This document shows positions 35,388 through 45,384 of a stretch of DNA of 64,000 nucleotides, one piece after another. The DNA is from an uncultured Bacteroidota bacterium (GTDB taxonomy: Bacteria; Bacteroidota; Bacteroidia; Bacteroidales; P3). The first letter of the stretch is position 1. Every line of letters starts with the position of its first letter. The notes below the pieces were generated by a model. The model worked only from the letters and a program-made list of their open reading frames with translations, made no database searches and was not told where the DNA came from. Made by a program: the position numbers and the translations under genes. The stretch is taken from contig CACZWL010000001.1 in assembly GCA_902784865.1 (NCBI GenBank), forward strand, positions 62,001-126,000, read 5' to 3'.

Positions 35388-36599
35388 CTATTCCGGGCAC
35401 CAGTTGGCGGGGATGCGGTAGCGGGTGGTGTTGGTGCCGAAGTTGTAGATGTAGCCTACGGTGAAGGAGGGGAGGCCGACGCTGTAGAAGCTGCCCGAGG
35501 GGCCGGGGCCGCCGCCGATGGGTGTGGGGACCATGATGTATTTGAGGTCGGCGTAGACGTCGCTGCGGCGGCTGACGCAGTAGCGGAGGAAGAGGCCGAA
35601 GTCGGAGGCGAGGTCGAACTGGATGTTGTCGTAGCGCCAGACGAGGCCTGCACCGAGGTAGGGCATGACGTGGAAGCGTGCGCCGCGGCGGAAGGCGATG
35701 AGGTGAGAGAGGTTGACCATGATGTCGGCGTGGAGGTTGGAGAAGGCGTAGCCGTCGCCGGGGGCGCCGTTGACGGTGTCGTAGCGTTCGTGGCCGGTGA
35801 TGCCGTTGAGTTCGAAGCGGAGGGTCCAGAATTCGGTGAGGTTGCGTCCGGCCATCACTTCGGGTGCGAATCCCCACATGCCGTATTTGGGGTTGAAGTA
35901 CATGAGGTCGAAGGTGGAGACGTTGGGGCCGAGGCCGAGGCCGACGAACCAGTCGTTGCCAGTGGCGCGCGATTCGTAGAGGGTGCGGCGGTGGAAGGGC
36001 GAGTCGTAGAAGTTGCGGGTGACGCCGAGGGTGAGGGAGTTCATGATGACGTTGCCGTAGGTGCCGTCGAATTCCTGCGGCAGGAAGAAGGCCTTGTATT
36101 CGAGGAAGGTGACCCAGGATTTGGAAATGCGGAGGTTGGCCTGTGCGCCGAGCATGACCTGTACTTTGTGGTCGACGCTGCTGCCGTAGCCGTTGACGTT
36201 GATGGAGTCGCGCCAGACCATGCCGAGGCCTACCATGGGGTAGAGCTGGAAGCGGCCGCCTTTGACGCGGCTGAAGGTGGCGTTGAAGTCCCACAGCATG
36301 TCGACGTTGGCGAAGGTGTAGTTGGCCACTTCGTGGCTCAGGGCGTCTTCGCGCAGGTGCAGGGGGCTGTTGTTGGTCATGACGTCGAGGGTGACGCGGA
36401 GGGCTAGGGGTTCGGTGATCCACTTGCCGACGGCGATGCCGCCGGAGAAGCCCGGGTAGAAGCCATACTTGTTGTTGTAGAAGCTGGCGCCGAGCTGTCC
36501 GGACATGAACATGTTGGCGCCGAAGGGGCTGCCGCCTTCCTGGGCCTGCCCGACGGCGAGGGTGAGCAGAAAGAGCAGTGCAGTGATGGTTTTCTTCAT
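35388..36599 (-). CDS. Outer-membrane protein, paralogue of the upstream gene
   Basis: A 403-residue barrel-like protein: signal peptide MKKTITALLFLLTLAVGQAQ, then strand-rich sequence. It shares a scaffold with the neighbouring 418-residue protein: FQLYPMVGLGMVWR, SWVTFLEYKAFFLPQEFDGT, NDWFVGLGLGPNVSTFDLMY, FHVMPYLGAGLVWRYD and VYADLKYIMVPTPIGGGPGP. Ligand unknown. It starts 23 bp after its paralogue, so the pair is probably one transcript that arose by tandem duplication. Confidence 0.75.
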   Translation of the reverse strand: MKKTITALLFLLTLAVGQAQEGGSPFGANMFMSGQLGASFYNNKYGFYPGFSGGIAVGKWITEPLALRVTLDVMTNNSPLHLREDALSHEVANYTFANVDMLWDFNATFSRVKGGRFQLYPMVGLGMVWRDSINVNGYGSSVDHKVQVMLGAQANLRISKSWVTFLEYKAFFLPQEFDGTYGNVIMNSLTLGVTRNFYDSPFHRRTLYESRATGNDWFVGLGLGPNVSTFDLMYFNPKYGMWGFAPEVMAGRNLTEFWTLRFELNGITGHERYDTVNGAPGDGYAFSNLHADIMVNLSHLIAFRRGARFHVMPYLGAGLVWRYDNIQFDLASDFGLFLRYCVSRRSDVYADLKYIMVPTPIGGGPGPSGSFYSVGLPSFTVGYIYNFGTNTTRYRIPANWCPE

Positions 36600-36622
36600 A
36601 ATCTACAAGGTTTAAGGAGGGT

Positions 36623-37879
36623 TCAGAAGCCGCACTCGGTGCTGTGGTTGGAGGGCAGGCGGTAGTTGTTGGAGGCGTGGTTGAAGTTGTGTATGTAGCC
36701 GATGGTGAGCATGGGGAATCCGACGCCGAAGATGCTGCCCGAGGGGCCGGGGCCGCCGCCGACGCGCGGGGTGACCATGATGTACTTGAGGTCGGCGTAG
36801 AAGTCGCCCTGCTGGCCTACGTAGCGGCGGAAGAAGAGGCCGGCGTTGCCCGCCACGTTGAAGACGGGGTAGCTGTCGTAGCGCCAGATGGGGCCGGCGC
36901 CGAGGTAGGGCATGATGGACCACTTGCGCCCGGGGCGGAGGCCCGTGAGGTTGGAGAGGTTCATCATCAGGTCGGCATGCAGCATGTTGAATTTGTAGGG
37001 CATGCCGGGCACGTACTGGGTGGTGACGGTGCCGTCCTCCAGGTTGACGACGGGGGCCTCCTTGTAGCGTTCGCGTGCGAAGAGGCCGGAGAGTTCGAGG
37101 CGTATGGTCCAGATGCTGCTGTAGTTGCGGCCGATCATGATTTCCGGGGCGAAGTTCCAGAGCTTCAGGCCCTGCTTGTCGAAGATGTGCTCGAATTCGA
37201 AGGAGGAGAACATGACGCCGCCGCCGAAGCCGACGAACCAGTCCTCGTCGTTGCCGCGCGACTCGTGGACGCGCCGCCCGCGGTAGTAGGGGCGCCCCCA
37301 GAAGTAGGAGAGGCCGGCACTGGCGGTGAGGAAGTTGTTGCCTCCGTAGGAGCCGTCGAAGAGTTGGGGGAGGAAGAAGTTCTTGACCTCGAGGAAGAGG
37401 TCGAGGCGGCTGTCGCGCTGGCGGTGCCAGGCCACCTGGAGGCCTAGCATGGACTGGAACACGTTGTCGGCATTGTCCATCTTAGGCTTGGAGCCGCGCT
37501 TGAGGAGGCCGAGGCCGACGATGGGGTAGACGCCGAAGTGGTCGCCCAGCAGGTGGACACGGCCGAAGGTGGCCAGGGGGTCCCAGAGGAACTCGCCGCT
37601 GACCAAGTGGAACATGGCCGAGGGGTCGTCCTGCGCGCGCCAGGCGTAGCTGGGGGCGAGGACGGCGTCGTAGGCCAGGCGGAAGGCCAACGGGCGGAGA
37701 ATCCACTGACCAAGGCTGACGCTGACAGCGGTGCCTTGGTCAGTGCCACTCTCGTGCATATACCATGCCATTCCTCCGTTGAGCGAGATGAAAGAGTTCT
37801 CCTTGAGGGACAGTTCTTTCTGGGCACCCGCCCCGAAGGCGAGCGTCAACGCGAGCAATGACAGAAGCAGTTTTCTCAT
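36623..37879 (-). CDS. Outer-membrane protein, paralogue of the downstream gene
   Basis: A 418-residue protein with signal peptide MRKLLLSLLALTLAFGAGAQ and the same landmarks as the next gene: FGVYPIVGLGLLKRG, DLFLEVKNFFLPQLFDGSYG, DEDWFVGFGGGVMFSSFEFE, WSIMPYLGAGPIWRYDSY and FYADLKYIMVTPRVGGGPGP. It begins 11 bp after the trigger factor gene, so read-through from tig is likely. The start is at the signal-peptide methionine; the longer frame upstream is arginine/histidine shadow within tig. Confidence 0.75.
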   Translation of the reverse strand: MRKLLLSLLALTLAFGAGAQKELSLKENSFISLNGGMAWYMHESGTDQGTAVSVSLGQWILRPLAFRLAYDAVLAPSYAWRAQDDPSAMFHLVSGEFLWDPLATFGRVHLLGDHFGVYPIVGLGLLKRGSKPKMDNADNVFQSMLGLQVAWHRQRDSRLDLFLEVKNFFLPQLFDGSYGGNNFLTASAGLSYFWGRPYYRGRRVHESRGNDEDWFVGFGGGVMFSSFEFEHIFDKQGLKLWNFAPEIMIGRNYSSIWTIRLELSGLFARERYKEAPVVNLEDGTVTTQYVPGMPYKFNMLHADLMMNLSNLTGLRPGRKWSIMPYLGAGPIWRYDSYPVFNVAGNAGLFFRRYVGQQGDFYADLKYIMVTPRVGGGPGPSGSIFGVGFPMLTIGYIHNFNHASNNYRLPSNHSTECGF

Positions 37880-37890
37880 GACAGGGTGTT

Positions 37891-39246
37891 TTATGCTTTG
37901 GCGCGCTCGGCGAACTCCTTGGCGGAGACTTTCTCCACCGTGGGCTTGGCCTGCTCCTTGAAGATGCGGGCCAGGTTCTCGGCGTAGATGCGGTCGACGA
38001 GCTGACCGACGTTCTGGCGGTCGGCGGCGATGGTGCGGGCGGCCTTCTCGAGGCGCTCCTCGGTCTGCTCCTTGGTCTCGCCCTCTTCCTTCTTGTCGTT
38101 GCGGCGGAGGATGTCCTTGATGTAGTCGACAATCTGGTTGCTGGTGGGTTCGACGGGCTGAATCTCCTCGAGCTTGGCCTGGATGAGTTCCCACTTGAGC
38201 GAGGGGAGGTACTGGTCGTTCCAGTTGGCCTCGATGCTTTCGGGGGTCATGTCTTTCTCGCCGCGCGAGGCGAACCAGCGCTTGAGGAAGGCCTCGGGGA
38301 GGGGGGCGGAGAAGCTGTCGATGAGGGCCTTGCGGACCTGGTTGACGTAGAGGTAGTCGCTCTGCTCGTTGTTGGCTTTCTCGATTTCAGCCTGGATGGC
38401 CTTGCGGAAGGCGTCGGCGTCCTTGAGCTTCTGGTCGGGGAAGACGAGCTTGTAGAGTTCGGCGCCCATCTTGTGGGGGACGATGCGCGAGACACCGCTG
38501 AGGGTGAGTTCGACGTCGGACTTGAACTTCTTGGCGGCGGCGGCATCGATGCGGAGGGCTTTCTCGATGTCGGCGGCGGAGAAGGCTTTGCCCATGTTGA
38601 AGACGATTTTCTCCTCGGCTTTCTTGCCTTCGAAGAGGGGGAGTAGCTCCTCGTCCTTGAGGTCCTGGAGGTTGAGGGAGACGAAGGTGTCGACACCGCC
38701 CTCTTTCGGGGCGCCATTCTTGTCGACTTCGACGAGTTTGCCGTAGATATAGTCGCCGGCGCCGACGGCCTCGGGGGTCTCGAACTTGCCGTAGCGGTTC
38801 TGGACGTTGGTGACCTCGGCCTCGACATCCTTGGCGGTGACCTTGACCTGGTTATAGGTGACGTTGATGTTGCTCCAGTCGATGCTGAACTCGGGGGCGA
38901 CGGCTATGTCGAAGTAGAAGGTGAAGTCCTTCTGCTTGCCGAAGTCGACCTCGCCGGTGCGCTCGTCGTTGGACATGGGCATGCCGAGGATGTGGAGCTT
39001 CTCATCGTCGATATACTTGAAGAGGCTGGTGTTGAGCATGTTCTGTACGGCGTCGCCGACGATGGCGGACTTGTACATGCGCTCGATGAGGGCTTTGGGG
39101 GCCATGCCTTTGCGGAAGCCGGGGACGGTAGCCTTGTGCTGGTAGTCTTTCAGCTGCTTGTTGGCGTTTTCGATGTAGTCTTTTTCCTCGATATCAACTT
39201 TGATACAGAGTTCCAAATCACTTAATTTCTCGCTTGTGATGTTCAT
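37891..39246 (-). CDS. tig: Trigger factor chaperone
   Basis: A 451-residue ribosome-associated chaperone. The N-terminal ribosome-binding domain carries HKATVPGFRKGMAPKALIER, the family signature for docking at the tunnel exit; a central region follows, then an extended alpha-helical C-terminal domain rich in K/E (RNDKKEEGETKEQTEERLEK). A PPIase domain is weak or reduced, as is common in Bacteroidota. The start at 39246 (MNITSEKLSDLEL) follows a -7 box by 54 bp; the frame extending to 39333 crosses the promoter. Confidence 0.92.
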   Translation of the reverse strand: MNITSEKLSDLELCIKVDIEEKDYIENANKQLKDYQHKATVPGFRKGMAPKALIERMYKSAIVGDAVQNMLNTSLFKYIDDEKLHILGMPMSNDERTGEVDFGKQKDFTFYFDIAVAPEFSIDWSNINVTYNQVKVTAKDVEAEVTNVQNRYGKFETPEAVGAGDYIYGKLVEVDKNGAPKEGGVDTFVSLNLQDLKDEELLPLFEGKKAEEKIVFNMGKAFSAADIEKALRIDAAAAKKFKSDVELTLSGVSRIVPHKMGAELYKLVFPDQKLKDADAFRKAIQAEIEKANNEQSDYLYVNQVRKALIDSFSAPLPEAFLKRWFASRGEKDMTPESIEANWNDQYLPSLKWELIQAKLEEIQPVEPTSNQIVDYIKDILRRNDKKEEGETKEQTEERLEKAARTIAADRQNVGQLVDRIYAENLARIFKEQAKPTVEKVSAKEFAERAKA

Positions 39247-39299
39247 CTGATTGTGTATTTTATTGATTATAAGTATCTTTAATGATAAATAATAAAATG

Positions 39300-39307
39300 C
39301 AAAGATA
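39300..39307 (-). promoter_or_regulatory. -7 box (TATCTTTG) of tig
   Basis: TATCTTTG on the minus strand, 54 bp before the start codon; a matching TTTG -33 box is not clear. Confidence 0.55.
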
Positions 39308-39447
39308 CGCAAAAATATTGACACGGCGGACATTTTTTTTCAGTAAAGCGGCAAAATAGGCGCAACTGTTTGGTTTGTAGCACATTATGTCGATGGGGAA
39401 AAGACGGTGTTTTTTTTGAAAAAAAGTTGCCGGAGGGGTCAATTTTG

Positions 39448-39520
39448 CAGTTTTGCAAGCGGCTGATTGCCAGTGTGTTTTATATACCCTCTTCTTCCCC
39501 TCTTCGTCTATGGTAGGTAT
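39448..39520 (+). repeat. CCTCTTCTTCC...ATGGTAGG repeat, copy 2
   Basis: TTTTGCAAGCGGCTGATTGC, CCAGTGTG, CCCTCTTCTTCCC and TCGTCTATGGTAGG follow in order, lying in the tig-lipoprotein gap in the same orientation as copies at 32900 and 52140. Confidence 0.55.
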
Positions 39521-39560
39521 GCCCTGGGTGATGGGGCGGCGAATGGGTGTCGGTTGGGGT

Positions 39561-39591
39561 AAAAAAAATCCCCGGCCAGGTTGCCGGGGAT
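39561..39591 (-). terminator. Strong terminator closing the kam / GH2-like gene series
   Basis: Minus strand: ATCCCCGGC stem (39591-39583 with 39576-39568), 6-nt loop, followed by seven T (39567-39561). It is 23 bp past the stop codon at 39614. Confidence 0.92.
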
Positions 39592-39613
39592 AGGTCGGTC
39601 GGCTGGGCCGAGG

Positions 39614-40684
39614 CTATTCTATGAACTCGATGCCGACGTCGAGCTCCTTCAGGAGGTGCGCCAAGCCGGTGTTGCTGCCCGAGGGGTTGGTGGAGGCATC
39701 GGAGGGCATGCCTTTGTAGATGTGGGTGCGCCGCGAGGCGAAGACCCCGACGCCACCCTTGATGTTGGTGTAGGCGGAGTAGTCCTGGTTGAGGGAGACG
39801 CTTTGCGAGGCGGTGGACATGTAGGCATTGAGCTCTTCGGAGCAGCAGGTGAGGTAGATGTCGACGTGGGGGATGTAGCGCTTCGGGCGGGGGTCGTCCT
39901 GCAGGTGCAACTTGATGCTAGACAGGACGCTGGAGCGCGTCTGGTACAGGTAGTTGTTTTTCTTTTCGCTGTTGCACTTGATGTCGAGCGGCACGATGGC
40001 GCCGTCGATTTCGAAGAAGAAGCGGATGACGGGCTGGTAAAGGCGGGCATTGACCAGGGGTTCCCACTTGAAGAGGCAGCAGAGCTGCCCTGCGTTTGTG
40101 GAGCTGAAGTTGAAGTAGCCCAGGGTGTCGCCGCTAAAGATGACGGTGTAGGAGGGTTCGAGGATATGCTGCATGGGGCGGTTGCGCTGGCTGTCCCAGA
40201 GTTCCTTGATGAGGGAGACCTGCTGAGAGATGGCCAGGAGCGAGTCGTCGGCCGTGGAGCGGACGCTGATGGCATAGGTGAGGTCCTCCTTGAACCAGCC
40301 TTTGGTGGCAGCGCCGTAGATAGGCTGCAGGCCCGAGGCAAAGCTTCCCGTATCGCGCTGGCGCAGTGCATATTCCAGGTCGATGGAATCGACGGCAGCA
40401 GAGCCGTTGTAGGCGATGATGGTGACGCGGATGGCGCCCTCGGCATAGTTGATGGAGTCGGCGACCTGGCCGTAGTTGAAGAGGCCGTCGTTGCTGAGGT
40501 AGCAGCGTTCGACACGTGCCCATGTGGTGTCATCATCCTGGTCGATAACGCAATAGACTATCGGGACGTTTTTCCACTCGGCGTTGGGCGAGAAATCGAC
40601 CTCGCAGGAGGCGAAGAGGGCCGAGGCTGCCGTCAGGAGGAGCGCCCAGAGGAGCGGCGTAGGCTTGTGGTTGGTGCTGTGCAT
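39614..40684 (-). CDS. Surface lipoprotein of unknown function
   Basis: A 356-residue lipoprotein (LLTAASALFASCEVD, lipobox cysteine about residue 27). The N-terminus EWKNVPIVYCVIDQDDDTTW and the C-terminal YTNIKGGVGVFASRRTHIYK match a pattern I know from DUF4249-like Bacteroidota lipoproteins, though I cannot assign the family firmly. The body is beta-rich. It follows the GH2-like gene by 20 bp and is the last gene before a strong terminator. Confidence 0.65.
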   Translation of the reverse strand: MHSTNHKPTPLLWALLLTAASALFASCEVDFSPNAEWKNVPIVYCVIDQDDDTTWARVERCYLSNDGLFNYGQVADSINYAEGAIRVTIIAYNGSAAVDSIDLEYALRQRDTGSFASGLQPIYGAATKGWFKEDLTYAISVRSTADDSLLAISQQVSLIKELWDSQRNRPMQHILEPSYTVIFSGDTLGYFNFSSTNAGQLCCLFKWEPLVNARLYQPVIRFFFEIDGAIVPLDIKCNSEKKNNYLYQTRSSVLSSIKLHLQDDPRPKRYIPHVDIYLTCCSEELNAYMSTASQSVSLNQDYSAYTNIKGGVGVFASRRTHIYKGMPSDASTNPSGSNTGLAHLLKELDVGIEFIE

Positions 40685-40704
40685 ATTACCGGTTTGTTAG
40701 TTGC

Positions 40705-43700
40705 TTATTTTTCAATGACTTCTACCTCGTCCATCAGCAGCCAAGGCTTGAGGCCTTTGGCGCGGTGCCAGGCAGGGATGGAAGGTATGGCGTCGGCGAC
40801 GATGCGGACGAAGGCGGCCGCCGGGCGGTCGGCCGGTATGGAGAGTTCGACCACCTGCGGGGTCTCGGAGGCCTGGTCGGCGGGGTCGAAGGGTAGTTCG
40901 ACGCGTACGGTATCGCCAAAAGAGGTGCCGTCGGCCGAGAAGGCGAGCGTCACCGAGCGCGGAGCGAAGGCCCAGAGCTGAGGTGCGTGGGCATAGCGCA
41001 GGGTAACGGATTCGACATCAATGGGTTTGGCCAGTTTCAAAGTGGTGGTGACGCCCGAGCCGGAGAAGCCTAGCCAGTCGCGTGTCAGGTCGTCGACGCT
41101 GCCCCTGATGCCGTCGAAGAGGATGGTGTCGGTGCCGACATTGTACGGGGTATTGGGCTTGCGCGAGAAAGAGGAGGCGACGATGTAGTCGTAGCTGAAG
41201 CGGCGCGTGGCGGTGAACGAAGGGGGCACGCCGTCGGCGAAGACGCGGGCCTTGACTATGGTGGTGGTAGTGAGGGTGATAGGCGCGGAGTAGAGTGGCG
41301 ACGACTCGGAGGGTTCGGTGCCGTCGAGGGTGTAGCGGACGGTCCCTTTCGAGGGGCTGGCGATGCTGACCGTCAGGGGTGCAGAGAAGCGCGAGGCGCT
41401 GGCTTGGATGACGGGCGGCTCGAGCATGCTGGCGCGAATGGTGGGGTAGGCCACCGAGACGAAGTCCTGCGGACGCTCGCCGCCCCTTGTCAGCTGGCCG
41501 GGATGCTCCTCGCTCACAATCACGGAGCTGGTGTTGAAACGTTCCCTGGCGTAGGGGCGCAGGTGGATGCGGAAGGAGGGCTTGGCGGCAGGGCGCAGGC
41601 ATGGGGTGACAACCAGCCGTCGGCCGTCGGCATCGAAGCGGAAGAGGGTGTCGGGGACGTCGACGAAGAGTCCGCGGTAGGCATTGTTGTCGAGGGCGCA
41701 CCAGCGGACGTCCTGGCGGCTGAGGCCTTTGCCGAGGGGCTGGCGGAAGGATCCGACGATGCCGGAATGGCGCGAGGGGAGGCTGACCTGGCGGTCGAGG
41801 CCGAACCATGCGATGAGGTCGTTTTCGGCAAAGTGGTGATGCACAGCCACTTCGGGTACGAGGGGTTCGCGGAGGCGCTCGGAAGGCGCCAAGGTGTAGT
41901 CGGCCACCACGTCGCCAGTGGCATAGAAAGCGAGGGTCTGGCGGACGTCGCAGACATGTGCTCCGGCGGCGCTGGAGTAGCGGTACATGGCGTCGATGCA
42001 GGCCACGCCGGGTTCGGGCTGGTGGGTGCTGAAGGCGACGAGGGTGCGTTGCCAGTCGGTATGTCCCTTGAAGCGTAGGGTGAGCGAGTCGGCCACGAAC
42101 TCGACCATGCCCGAGGTGAGCCAGAGGAGCGTGGCGTCGGCGCAGTCGATGGCAGCCTCGGAGGAGTGCATGTGGACGCGGTAGCGCGTGTGGCCGTCGA
42201 CGCTGTCGGTCTGGGCGATGACTATCTTGTCGTCGAGATTGAGCTTGGGCTTGGCGGCAGCCTGGCGGGGCAAGGCGAAGACCTGCGAGCCGACGATGGC
42301 GTCGGCGGCTGAGGACGGCACTGCGCGGCGGCTGAGGTCGAAGCGGATGAAGAGTTCCTCGCCGGGGTGGAGGTCGATGGGCGGTATGCCTACCGATACC
42401 TTGTCGGCGCCGCCGCCGCTGATGGCGACGGGCAGGTCGCCGGCGGTGATGTTGGGGCGGAGGTTGGTGAAGATGGTGTACTCCAGGCGGTAGGCGCAGA
42501 AGTCGGAGAAGTCGTTGCGGTTGAAGACGGTGAACTCGGCATCGTCGAGCGAGAGTTTGGTGAGGGCGATGCCGAAGGGGCTGTAGAGGCCCTTGAGGTC
42601 GGAGAGCTTGTCGGCCGAGAGGGGCCATGCGTCGACGAAGCCCCCTTGGAGCTGGTGGCTGTTCTCGGCCAAGGGCCAGAGGTCGCCGAGGTCGGCGAAG
42701 TTCTCGGCCGCGACGGAGGCCAGCATGAGGAGAGGCCTGTCGGAGGCTTTAGAGAGTGCCTGCCGCAGTTGGCGTGCCGAGGGCGAGGCGAGGGCTATGA
42801 GGTCGGTATTGTCGGAGTAGTCGGCTCCGGCGAAGACGACGGGGCGGTGGGTGTCGAGGGTTTTCAGGCGTTTGTAGGCGGCGGCCATGCAGACGCCGTT
42901 GTCGCGGGTGTCGCCGAGCGACCACGCTATTATAGATGTATTATTCTTATATTTACCGTAGAGGTTTCCCACGCGGTGCTCGAATAGGGGGACGAAGTCC
43001 TGGTCGGTGGCCACGGCGTGGCGCTGCGAGGAGGAGGGTAGGAGGTTGGCATCGCAGACGACGTAGAGTCCCAGCTCGTCGCAGAGGTCGTAGAAGAAGG
43101 GGTCCATCGGAGAGAAGCGGGAGGTGCGTACGGCGTTGATGTTGTTGCGTTTCATGGTGGTGAGGTCCTGCCGGATGCGTTCGCGGCCGGCATAGCCCTC
43201 GGTGTGTTCGATGCCGTAGGTGACGCCTTTGAGGGTGACGGGTTTGCCATTGAGGAGGAGGGTGCCGTCGTTCACCTGGACGGTGCGGAAGCCGAAGCGG
43301 GCAGCGATGACTTCCTCTTCCTCCATTTTCTCGTTGCGGAGGCGCAGGACGAGGGTGTAGAGTGCCGGCGATTCAGCCGACCAAGGGTCGACGCCGCTCC
43401 AGGTGCGGGTGAAGTCGATGGTGGCGTGGGTCGATTTGTCGAAGACCACCCAGCGTCCCATGCGGTCGAACGAGTGGCCTTTGGGGTTCCATATCTCTGC
43501 TTCGACGTAGTAGCGGCCTTTCTTTTTGCTGTTGAAGAGCGATATGTCGAGCGAGAGGGTGCCTGCTGCGGCGACTGGGTCGAAGTCGGCCACGGCCCGG
43601 AAGTCGTCGATATTTGGGTCGCTCTTGAAGACGAGGTAGGGGTCGCCGTTGAGGCCTGTGTGGAGGTTTTCGGCCTCGAGGAGGGCGTCCTTGGGGTTGC

Positions 43701-44112
43701 GGAGTGCTTCGATGGCGAGGGTGTTGGCGCGGCCGTAGCGCAGGTGGGCGTCGAGGAGGAACTCGTTCCAGTGGCGCGAGTCGCCGGCCCTGCCGACTTC
43801 GGCGTCGTTGAGGATGACACGCACGGCACGTCCGCAGCGTACGTTGAGGTAGACTTTGAATTCGCGCCACACTTTTTCGGCCTCCAGTTGGCGGGTGTAG
43901 ATGATGGAGCTGTCGGTCTGCCGCTGGCGCCAGGTGCCGGAGAGTTCCATGAAGTAGGGCGACTCGCGGTAGGCCGATTTGAGGATGGCGTCCTCGTCGT
44001 CGTAGGGGATGACGTTGGGGCGCGACGGCTGCCAGGCTCCGGAGGGGGCCTGTGCGGTGGCCACTAGCGAGGCGCACACCAACGACAGCAGGAGCAGGCC
44101 TTTGCGCATCAC
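40705..44112 (-). CDS. GH2-fold protein lacking both catalytic glutamates
   Basis: A 1135-residue secreted protein with signal peptide (MMRKGLLLLSLVCASLVATA). The order follows LacZ-type family 2: sugar-binding jelly roll (LSGTWRQRQTDSSIIYTRQL), immunoglobulin-like domain, TIM barrel (NGKPVTLKGVTYGIEHTEGY, RTSRFSPMDPFFYDLCDELG). The acid/base motif SLGNE reads SLGDT. The nucleophile motif CEYAHAMGN reads LASVAAENF, although the following LQGGFV is conserved. So neither catalytic Glu is present. The C-terminus adds a chitobiase-type domain (GTVRYTLDGTEPSESSPLYS) and a discoidin-like domain. It is probably a glycan-binding pseudoenzyme. It starts 3 bp after a barrel gene in the lysine-fermentation series. 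Confidence 0.85.
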   Translation of the reverse strand: MMRKGLLLLSLVCASLVATAQAPSGAWQPSRPNVIPYDDEDAILKSAYRESPYFMELSGTWRQRQTDSSIIYTRQLEAEKVWREFKVYLNVRCGRAVRVILNDAEVGRAGDSRHWNEFLLDAHLRYGRANTLAIEALRNPKDALLEAENLHTGLNGDPYLVFKSDPNIDDFRAVADFDPVAAAGTLSLDISLFNSKKKGRYYVEAEIWNPKGHSFDRMGRWVVFDKSTHATIDFTRTWSGVDPWSAESPALYTLVLRLRNEKMEEEEVIAARFGFRTVQVNDGTLLLNGKPVTLKGVTYGIEHTEGYAGRERIRQDLTTMKRNNINAVRTSRFSPMDPFFYDLCDELGLYVVCDANLLPSSSQRHAVATDQDFVPLFEHRVGNLYGKYKNNTSIIAWSLGDTRDNGVCMAAAYKRLKTLDTHRPVVFAGADYSDNTDLIALASPSARQLRQALSKASDRPLLMLASVAAENFADLGDLWPLAENSHQLQGGFVDAWPLSADKLSDLKGLYSPFGIALTKLSLDDAEFTVFNRNDFSDFCAYRLEYTIFTNLRPNITAGDLPVAISGGGADKVSVGIPPIDLHPGEELFIRFDLSRRAVPSSAADAIVGSQVFALPRQAAAKPKLNLDDKIVIAQTDSVDGHTRYRVHMHSSEAAIDCADATLLWLTSGMVEFVADSLTLRFKGHTDWQRTLVAFSTHQPEPGVACIDAMYRYSSAAGAHVCDVRQTLAFYATGDVVADYTLAPSERLREPLVPEVAVHHHFAENDLIAWFGLDRQVSLPSRHSGIVGSFRQPLGKGLSRQDVRWCALDNNAYRGLFVDVPDTLFRFDADGRRLVVTPCLRPAAKPSFRIHLRPYARERFNTSSVIVSEEHPGQLTRGGERPQDFVSVAYPTIRASMLEPPVIQASASRFSAPLTVSIASPSKGTVRYTLDGTEPSESSPLYSAPITLTTTTIVKARVFADGVPPSFTATRRFSYDYIVASSFSRKPNTPYNVGTDTILFDGIRGSVDDLTRDWLGFSGSGVTTTLKLAKPIDVESVTLRYAHAPQLWAFAPRSVTLAFSADGTSFGDTVRVELPFDPADQASETPQVVELSIPADRPAAAFVRIVADAIPSIPAWHRAKGLKPWLLMDEVEVIEK

Positions 44113-44115
44113 GTG

Positions 44116-44699
44116 TTACCAGTTGCAGAAGTGGACTGCCACGCCGGCGCTGATGAGGTGGAGGGTTGTGGCGTCGGTGTGCATGGGGAGGTTCTCGGCG
44201 TCGCTGCGGAGTACCTTGTTGGAGTGAAGCATGCGGTAGCCGGCATGGATGCCGAGTGCGAAGGATCGGGTGATGGCGTAGCGTCCGCCGACTTCGAGGC
44301 CGAAGTAGAGGCCGCCTTCGTCGATTTTGACGACGGGTGCTTCGCTTGAGGCGCCGACGGGGATGGAGTAGCCGACCTGTAGTGCGGTGTAGGGGGTGAG
44401 GCGGTTGCGGGTGAAGTGGCTACGGAGTTCGGCGAAGATGGGTAGCTGCGTGAAGGCTCCCGAGGGGTCGGCGAGGTAGCTGAAGCCCAAGCCCACGGCG
44501 GCTTCCTTGCGGAACTGGAAGCCTCCGGAGAAGGAGGGCATGAACGCTGCGACGGTGTCTTGCGCGCGGTTGAGGTTGAAGGCGTAGCCGAGGTCGCCCA
44601 CGCAGTAGACGCCGCGCCAGCGGAATTCGATGTGGCGCTGCGCCGCTGCTGTGCCGGCGAGGCACAGCAGGGCAGCAACGACAAGGATGGTCTTTTTCA

Positions 44700-44700
<1 letters not shown>
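44116..44700 (-). CDS. Small outer-membrane barrel protein
   Basis: A 194-residue protein with signal peptide MKKTILVVAALLCLAGTAAA and strands such as FRWRGVYCVGDLGYAFNL, GGFQFRKEAAVGLGFSYL, GLYFGLEVGGRYAITRSF and a C-terminal ISAGVAVHFCNW. Its ATG shares one base with the stop codon of the CoA-transferase gene (TAATG), so the two are translationally coupled despite unrelated cellular locations. Function unknown. Confidence 0.75.
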
Positions 44701-45359
<659 letters not shown>

Positions 45360-45384
45360 AATTATGTTACTTTTTAAGTTGATT

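Noticed and set aside
40705-44112. Annotation as an active beta-galactosidase
   Set aside because: Both catalytic glutamate positions are substituted, so only the fold is asserted.
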